Part shown: positions 55,507-64,000 of the stretch, one piece after another
Layout of the letters: each line of letters starts with the position of its first letter
Position numbering within the stretch: the first letter of the stretch is position 1
Source: Sipunculus nudus
Taxonomy: Eukaryota; Annelida; Sipuncula; Golfingiida; Sipunculidae
NCBI GenBank assembly: GCA_026874595.1
Contig: CM049318.1
Span: forward strand, 48,278,456-48,342,455
Length of the DNA: 64,000 nucleotides
Direction: 5' to 3'
Notes under the pieces: generated by a model
Told to the model about the DNA's origin: nothing
What the model saw: the letters and a program-made list of their open reading frames with translations, nothing else
Database searches by the model: none
Made by a program: the position numbers and the translations under genes

Positions 55507-58500
55507 TTACAGTATCAACACTGAGCCTGCAACAAATTTACAGTCACTAACTCTGCAACACAATTGGCTACACTCAGGTGACACAGTAACACAATACTCA
55601 AGCATGAAAAAAAGTAAATATTTGGACAATGATTTAATGTATATTCTGACCACTAACACTCCCTGCCGTGCAGCTCTGTATAAACGATAAACTATGTACA
55701 TCACGGGGTCACCAAGTATGGCATTTCCATTGTTCTCACAGAGCAAACAAATACGTGTTCACCAAACTACAATGTGTGGCCAATTTAATGGGGGTAATTT
55801 TCTGTTTTAGAGATGACCTGTAAATATCAATGTGCTTTGTGGTCAAGGTGTCAAGTGAGTTTTCCTGTTCATATATGTATGAAGCCAGCTTTGACCTTTG
55901 TGCCCTTGCCTGGGTCGCACCAGGTGCACCACTAGTGAAAACAGGTAGGATTATGTGTACCATTACAACAACAGACCACCCACCATCAAACTGGTGTTAA
56001 CCCTTTGAAGACCTAGAAACACACAATAATCTGTTAAAACAAATGTCTGTTCAATGTTGCAAGTTTTCTTTCAGAGAATTTGCTATAAACACCCACAAAT
56101 ACCTCAAATATATAGCTTCTTACGCTCCACCAAAATTTTACCAGGTGGAACACTGAGGGAATATGTATCAGCATAACATTGTGTTTTTAAAATAGTAATA
56201 TATTATGTACAAATGGCTGAGGTACACATGTATACTAAAATATGACTTTGTTAACATTTTTGAAAAGAGCATATTATTCATTTAAAGACCCAGCTAGTGT
56301 GACATTTGAAAAAATGAGTTCCACTGGCTTTTTAGATCATAGATAATAAGTTAAATGTGTCATTTCCATCATTTATAAGAAAAATCATAAGTGGTTGAAT
56401 GTCTACTAAATATAAAGTAAATGACAGAACCAGTGACAGGATGTTCATTTTGATATCAGTCTGACATCATTTAAGACATGTTCAAACTTTGTGAACATTT
56501 TTTTCTTTATTTCATGATCTTACAATTATTAGTGATCAGCTTAAAAATGATAGGAAATGGTATATCATAATATCCTGCAAACATGATTTTCCTTGACCAA
56601 TGGGCTTTAACATTTATATCATATCCCTTGCATGTTGCATATTATTTTTTTTAATACAAGAAACTTTGAATAATATCAAATTTATTCAGTACTGCCATGG
56701 TCCGCAGCGGAAACAGCCAAGCACACACAGCCTGTGATGTCACAGTAGAGAAACCCTGGTCAGTGGTCCTGCTGGACACATGCTTCCAAGCAACATTCCA
56801 TATCACTATCACAGGGGTTTTTCAGTTTATCATAATACTTCTGATATGGCTGGATTTTTTGGAGACACTTGATACATTTGGTGAAACTTGGGTGAACCTA
56901 GCTGTTCAGGTTCTTGGTTACAAGTTTGAAAACCAGGTGCGGATCGAGGGGATGTCAGACACTATTTACAATGGAAAAAATAGAACACCCTTTTATCTGC
57001 TGTATGGTCAATCACAGAGGCTTGATGCTTCCCTGTGTTGTGTTCTGTTAGAACGTGTTTAAAATGTTGGAATCTAACTTGTTGAAAGAATGAAGAGGCT
57101 GGTCTTTGCTTGGTGCACTTTACTCAGTTCACTTGCTCAACACTAGGTACCGTAAAATGAACATGATGCCATATATCTGACATGTCAGAAAATTACAAAA
57201 TCATGCATAACAAACTTGTATGTGACACCCTGCAGATTCATTCGTTTCACAAACACCCGGCTTGGATGTTTTCCAGTTGCACTGCCTACTGCTTGTAATT
57301 TTCTGTGCAATATATAATAGTTGGAACAGTAAATGAGTTTTAATTTTGTACCAGCTGTAGTTAAGTTGAGTGACCAATTGGTTCTTGATAAAACTGTCAT
57401 CCTGAGAAATGCACTTCACATAGTTTTTAGTGCTTGGTTGGCTTCCAGTCTTTCTTGCTTAGTTTTGCTACAAAAGCATAGAGCTGGAGATTTTCTGTTT
57501 TCTAATCTGGCAAAATTCCATTTTCAAAATGGTCAAATTTCGGTTTTAGCAGTATTCACTGAGGTGTGGGGAAATCAGTGTTAAAATAAAAATTATTAAA
57601 ATTCATAGGTTGTTTCACGAGCTGATTTTAATCTTTGTATCATTCAAGTGCTCTTGGAAACATCAACAAGCGCCAGTCACTCCCTACTATGTTTGAATAT
57701 AACAGTCAAAATAGGAAAAATTAAATCTCAGACCGTTTTTCATTTTATAATTTTTTTGTTCATCAATGATAAAATTTAATGTATTTAGCATTTGTATTGT
57801 GTTTCAAACCTTTTCCTATAACCTTCAATAAATCTGTGAAACAGGAAGCCTGTTTTAATGTGTTTAATCATTTTATTTCTTATAATCACCACCATCACAT
57901 CCTGTTATTTGACATGTTATTACATACCCTTGACAAAAAGGTGCCACATGCGTCAAAAATTTATGTCATGTTTCCAGGGGCAGGTGATGTCGGATGATGT
58001 CATTGTGGGGTGACAGATTTTACAGGGACGTCTCACCACTACACATACTCCCTTAAATCAAAGGTCATAAAACATGTCAACCACTGCGGTCAAACATACA
58101 TGCAACTCACTACCCAGTGGGCAGATGGCTGCTCCTATTTGTTGGCTTTTCATCAAGTCATGAATGAGTGTCATTAATTCTTCAAGTCAATGACCTGTTC
58201 CTGGCAGCACTTCAGGGCAACTGTCATTCCTCTGCACTTACCCTCTGTTGGCTTGGAGACCATGGCCTGTATATGACAGCCTGCCATGCTGTATACTAGC
58301 TACCAAACTCTGCCATTCTTTGGGAATTCTTGCAGAAAGAGGTTATCAATAACAGGAAACTAATTACAAACTCTGTCAAGGCAGATGTTGTATTGTTCAT
58401 TCAAGGATTTTTGCTTCCTGTAAGGATCTTCAGCCTGAATAAGCCCTCCTAAACTTCCCGCGAGCTAAAAAGCAGCTGGATTATACAAAGTATCATTGTC

Positions 58501-59360
58501 TATTAGCTGGTTTATATTTTAGATATATCTCCTTTTAGTTTGTCACAGCTTCCAGAACTATGTTCAGGCATGGAACCAGGATTTTTTGCAGGAGGTGGAG
58601 GTCAATGGGTGTCACTTTTTGATTATTCAGAGCAATTTACCTGTCATGGTTTAAAATTTATCAATTTACCCGTCATGGTTTAAAATTGGTAAAAAAAAAG
58701 TTGGTAGTTGGGAGCTCAGCTTCCCTTTGATACACGCCTGATGTTTTAAGTAACAGGTTAACAATGTAGCATGATTCAAAAGAGAGCCTTCTACTACTGG
58801 CATAAGTATAACAGTACAAAAGATAAATATCTGTCATCTTTGCCACTATGCAGGCTCTGTCAGTGCATGTTTTCATTTGACCAGTAACAGTCACACCAGA
58901 CCACCTTAGAGCACTTAGGGATTTTGTAAAGAAAATAGCTAAAACACTTAGAGATTTAAACACAGGAAGCAATAGTGTTAACACAGCTTGTGTCCATTAC
59001 AACAGGGACTTTCCTGCTAGTCTTTGGAGTCAGTGCATTGATCAGTGGCCTCAGCATGACAGATGGTCAAGTTTCAATACTAATCTCAAGTGTATATTGG
59101 ATTAAAGGACATGTCTACTACTGTCTGCACATCACTATTCCAGGGAATGCTGTTTTCATTTAAAATATAGCCCACTTCAAGGGGTACCCTTTGAACTATG
59201 GTGACTAGTCATGTGATCTCACTGAATAAGTCACTTTTAATATATATTACAAAATACTTCATACCAAATAGGAGCAGACACTTATCACGAGAACACTGGA
59301 TTAACATTTTTTGTTAGAGTACAGTTTACAATCATACTGATGACTGACTGAGATGACAGA
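55507..59360. other. Upstream non-coding sequence
   Basis: No recognised gene. The largest frame is plus 56697-57062 (121 codons), which has a hydrophobic middle but no recognisable family, codon bias evidence or splice context. It is kept here only as a note. Confidence 0.55.
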
Positions 59361-61276
59361 CACATGAACACAGAAAATTACACACATTCCACAACCAAGT
59401 AGGTGTGGTCAATATGAACACAGAAACTAACAAACATACCACAAGCAAGTAGGCGTGGTCAATATGAACAAAGAAACTTACAAACATACAACAAGCAAGT
59501 AGGCGTGGTCAATATGAACAAAGAAACTTACAAACATACAACAATCAAGTAGGTGTGGTCAATATGAACACAGAAACTTACATAGATTCCACAACCAAGT
59601 AGGTGTGGTCAATATGAACACAGAAACTCACAAACATACCACAAGCAAGTAGGTGTGGTCAATATGAACACAGAAACTTACAAACATACCACAACCAAGT
59701 AGGTGTGGTCAATATGAACACAGAAACTCACAAACATACCACAACCAAGTAGGTGTGGTCAATATGAACACAGAAACTCACAAACATACCACAAGCAAGT
59801 AGGCGTGGTCAATATGAACAAAGAAACTAACAAACATACAACAATCAAGTAGGTGTGGTCAATATGAACACAGAAACTCACAAACATACCACAACCAAGT
59901 AGGTGTGGTCAATATGAACACAGAAACTCACAAACATACCACAAGCAAGTAGGCGTGGTCAATATGAACAAAGAAACTAACAAACATACAACAACCAAGT
60001 AGGTGTGGTCAATATGAACACAGAAACTAACAAACATACCACAACCAAGTAGGTGTGGTCAATATGAACACAGAAACTCACAAACATACCACAAGCAAGT
60101 AGGCGTGGTCAATATGAACAAAGAAACTTACAAACATACAACAATCAAGTAGGTGTGGTCAATATGAACACAGAAACTTACACAGATTCCACAACCAAGT
60201 AGGTGTGGTCAATATGAACACAGAAACTAACAAACATACCACAAGCAAGTAGGTGTGGTCAATATGAACACAGAAACTAACAAACATACCACAAGCAAGT
60301 AGGTGTGGTCAATATGAACACAGAAACTAACAAACATACCACAAGCAAGTAGGCGTGGTCAATATGAACACAGAAACTTACAAACATACCACAACAAAGT
60401 TGGTGTGGTCAATATGAACACAAAAACATACAAATATACCACAACCAACTTTGTTTGGTCAATATGAACACAGAAACTTACAAACATACCTCAATCAAGT
60501 AGGTGCGGTCAATATGAACACAGAAACTTGCAAACATACCACAACCAAGTAGGTGTGGTCAATATGAACACAGAAACTTACAAACATACCACAAGCAAGT
60601 AGGTGTGGTCAATATGAACACAGAAACTTACAAACATACCACAACCAAGTAGGTGTGGTCAATATGAACAAAGAAACTTACAAACATACAACAATCAAGT
60701 AGGTGTGGTCAATATGAACACAGAAACTTACACAGATTCCACAACCAAGTAGGTGTGGTCAATATGAACACAGAAACTAACAAACATACCACAAGCAAGT
60801 AGGCGTGGTCAATATGAACAAAGAAACTTACAAACATACAACAAGCAAGTAGGCGTGGTCAATATGAACAAAGAAACTAACAAACATACCACAAGCAAGT
60901 AGGTGTGGTCAATATGAACACAGAAACTAACAAACATACCACAAGCAAGTAGGCGTGGTCAATATGAACACAGAAACTAACAAACATACCACAAGCAAGT
61001 AGGCGTGGTCAATATGAACACAGAAACTTACAAACATACCACAACAAAGTTGGTGTGGTCAATATGAACACAAAAACTTACAAATATACCACAACCAACT
61101 TTGTTTGGTCAATATGAACACAGAAACTTACAAACATACCACAACCAAGTAGGTGTGGTCAATATGAACACAGAAACTTACAAACATACCACAACCAACT
61201 TTGTTTGGTCATTATGAACACAGAAGTTACAAACATACCACAACCAAGTAGGTGTGGTCAATATAAACACAAAAAC
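59361..61276. repeat. 50-bp minisatellite, about 38 units
   Basis: Consensus AATATGAACACAGAAACTTA, then CAAACATACCACAACCAAGT and AGGTGTGGTC. Spacing is exactly 50 bp over nearly 2 kb. Variant units recur at fixed distances: the AACAAAGTTGGTGTGG / CCAACTTTGTTTGG pair at about 60391 and again at about 61041 (650 bp, 13 units), and a CAGATTCC variant at about 60181 and 60731. This suggests block duplication within the array. On the PARD3 strand each unit holds GTATGTTTGT(A/T/G)AGT. Confidence 0.96.
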
Positions 61277-64000
61277 TATTAACATTGCATTTTGAAATGC
61301 ACAGATACACAACCATGCAGGGAATGTATGAAACCTTTTTAAAGGGTGAAATCAACCTTAATGAACTAAGATTGATTTTTACTGTATGGACTAGGCATAT
61401 ACTGTATGGTGTACCCTAGGACAATTATCCACAATATATAAACACTATAATCTCTCAATACAACACTGCACTATGCTCAGACATTTCAATATGCATGTAG
61501 CTATTTTCAAGGACATTCAGTAAAATACAAAGCTGGGACTTGTAGTATACAGATTTCTTAGTAGCTGCATGAAGCTGAAGCAGTTGTACATGGGACCATG
61601 TACTACCCCGTACACATCATCCATATATATGACATTATGTGTTTAATGACTTTGTGGCAGACGCTGAGAACACAAACCCTTGATATGAATGGAATTTGTG
61701 ACCCAGATCATAGATATGTGGAGTATGTATGAATTCACGATAGTCATCACAAGTGTGTTATTGACAAAACCACCAGCTGTTCCATGGTGAATATGGCTCA
61801 TCAGGACCTGTGAATCAGGAAAACATACACTGCAGCATGAACAAAAAGTTCATATTTGTGGCCAGGGCTTCATGCTGGGTATATTATTACACCCACATCC
61901 AACAACGAGAGGGTTCACTCACTGCACTGACATATAATACAGCTAGAGAATGCAAACAGCAGGGTTTCTAACTGTTGAGGGTCACAACCTTTTCATAAAG
62001 CTCTAAATCCCTGCCTGTGTACTGGTATAATTACCTCCACTAAGCAGGAAAGCCTTCAATGGTGTTTGTTTCACAAGTTTCTGGGAGATGCTTTTCTTGT
62101 ATTTTCTATTGTTTTAAACTAGAAATTTGCTTCATATGGAATGCAATCCTTCCTCATGTTGGGTTCTATATTATGGAGTACTCCCAAAATGGTGTTTGCA
62201 TTCACTTGTTCTAAGATTCATTTGTGCATACATGACTACACATTTGTGAATATTCCTTGATGACATTCCTGAATAGAGATCTTGTGCTGAATCCACAAAA
62301 TAATCTAATATGACTAATTTTGCCCATACCTGGGAATACCTAAAAATTTATAGATTCTGTTCATGATTGCGCGTGATCTTTGTTGTGAACAAACACACAC
62401 ACACACATGAATCGGGATGAACACGTACCCTCCTGCCTCTGACACTCTGTATAGAGCAAGGATGAACAATTTGATACGAATGACATGTAAAAAAAATAGC
62501 TGTCTGGCTTTCATGCTTGAAATGCACATGTTAAGGCATACACATAATCCAGAAGTCTTAACTGATCCACCTAGAGAGCTGCCATAGATTTGTAGCCAAA
62601 TTTCTGACCCCACTGGGCAAGCCCCAAGCAAATCACTTGGATTTTCAAGTAGCTGAATATGGTCAAAGTATTAATTATCATTGGGATTTCATCACCTTGT
62701 GATCCATATTTCCTTTACTGCAAATAATTCAACCTCATGTTTAATATTTTAGAAACCTTTGTTTTTTTTACAGGACCATTTTCAATATTTTTCAGGGTAA
62801 TTATCTGAGGTTCTATATAAGCCTCACATTTTTTCCTTTGGGGCACTGGTAGTGTACGAGGATTGTTACCAAACTAGAATCGTGACATCATGTGACCATT
62901 ACTGACTGATGCAGGATTAACTATTACAATTTATGCTGATCCGAAATGATGGTTTGCTGACTGTGTAATGACTGATTAACAAGTATAGACATAGAATTTG
63001 CTGTTTTTGCTATTAGCAAATTATCAAAAACTTTAACTGTTTTTAAATGGATTTATAGGAACATGAATTTTTTCATTTAGATATTTACAGTGATCTTTTT
63101 TTGTGAGGGTAAAGTCTATGACATACTTTTGGGTTCCTATTTGAACCATGATTTTCTCCATGAATCATTAACCTGTGCTGACCTAACCTGGTTCACCTCT
63201 CTTCTTGACATGTAACAAAGCATTTAAAGTATTCTGAGTGCACACAAAGAAACATGCCAAGGGAATGCAAACTCCTGTGTCAAAATTCACAACTACCTTA
63301 AGTACATTCATAATTTATTCCTCAGATGCTGAAGTCTATTTAACATCTGTTATCACAGAGCAGTCAGGTCAGCTGACACCCCATATCAAAACCCCTCCCT
63401 AACAACATCCAGAGTCAAGGCATCTGGGAACACACCCTCCCCCTCTAGACATGCACTAAGGGACATGTGGACATTGGCTTTATTAGCATATTCTATTGTG
63501 CATCTGACTTTGATGCATGGACAATTAGTGCCTGAGAGCACCAGACCTCTACAGTTCTCACACGTTATGTCTTTCACCTCATGTAGTTTTAATACTACAT
63601 AACCTAGTATAAACAATTTTAAAGTTTTCTTAGATCTTTTAAGTTTTGAATTTTGGATTACTTTAAATTTTTTTTATAATCTGACAAATAGTCACAAATG
63701 TTATCATTTCAAAATGTGTTTATTTTGTAAAATCCTTTGCAAATTTATTTCCATAAGAATTGTGTGTCTAATTTTTATCTCAAAGGATTCTGAAAAAAAT
63801 TATTTCAACAATTAAAGCTAGTTTTTATACAAATTTTGTTCAGAATTTTACATGTTATTTATATAAATATTATAATCATGTATTTTCAACATTTTCTGCC
63901 AAACACCTGTAGATCTGTCAGACCTCAATGAATTGCCCTATATACAATTTTCAAACATTCAATAAGACTGCTTGAGAAATTTGCTTTAATATGTGATTTG
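61277..64000. other. Upstream non-coding sequence to the window end
   Basis: A second copy of the about 300-bp dispersed repeat seen at 11830-12120 lies at 62130-62440, next to a short CA run (62391-62406). Minus ORFs at 62314-62631 and 63386-63616 have no recognisable domain. The missing first PARD3 exon was not found. Confidence 0.55.

Noticed and set aside
56697-57062. 121-codon plus ORF as a membrane protein gene
   Set aside because: Hydrophobic stretch only. No family resemblance, promoter or splice support, and AT-rich surroundings.
59361-61276. CRISPR array
   Set aside because: Repeats are contiguous 50-bp units without unique spacers, in a eukaryotic intron-bearing locus.
63386-63616. 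76-codon minus ORF with paired Cys as the missing first PARD3 exon
   Set aside because: It does not resemble the PAR-3 N-terminus. There is no donor in the right phase after a Met-initiated CR1 half.

Overview
This is an AT-rich eukaryotic nuclear window with one recognisable protein-coding gene. That gene is a minus-strand homologue of PAR-3/Bazooka (PARD3), the polarity scaffold. Ten exons were found, running from 45235 down to 2349. They join in one continuous reading frame of 1638 nt (546 codons), with GT/AG at every intron end except the two outer ends, which lie outside the set. The exons encode the second half of the N-terminal CR1 oligomerisation domain, the conserved linker, PDZ1, a Pro/Ser-rich linker and PDZ2. 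The first coding exon (start of CR1) was not found and probably lies beyond 64000. PDZ3, the aPKC-binding region and the C-terminus lie before position 1. The repeats (GGTGGCGCCACC-bearing elements, TGACCTTGACCTTTGACCT-rich elements, large minisatellites, GACGGACGG-tailed elements) suggest a lophotrochozoan, most likely a bivalve mollusc. This is inference from repeat style and the divergent PAR-3 sequence.

Layout: 1-2348 is intron. 2349-18101 holds nine exons with introns of 0.6-4.9 kb. 18102-45130 is a 27 kb intron packed with repeats. 45131-45235 is the CR1 exon. 45236-64000 is non-coding sequence upstream of it, probably another intron, with three large minisatellites and several transposon fragments. 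No intact transposase, reverse transcriptase, rRNA gene, tRNA gene or CRISPR array was seen.

The most striking structures are these. (1) A 48-bp minisatellite in the intron before the second PDZ2-coding region is built from that exon's own 3' splice site plus its first 18 coding bases. This gives about 36 decoy acceptors ahead of the real one. (2) A set of foldback elements share a 5'-TGTC terminus, but each is built from its own private palindromic word. (3) A set of dispersed elements start at CTAGA or CTAGG, carry internal tandem units and end in a hairpin. (4) Two hAT-like elements have recognisable 8-bp target duplications. One is 4.2 kb and contains a nested inverted-repeat element carrying a piece resembling the 3' half of 5S rRNA. 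(5) A 1.3 kb direct duplication flanks a 2.2 kb foldback element.
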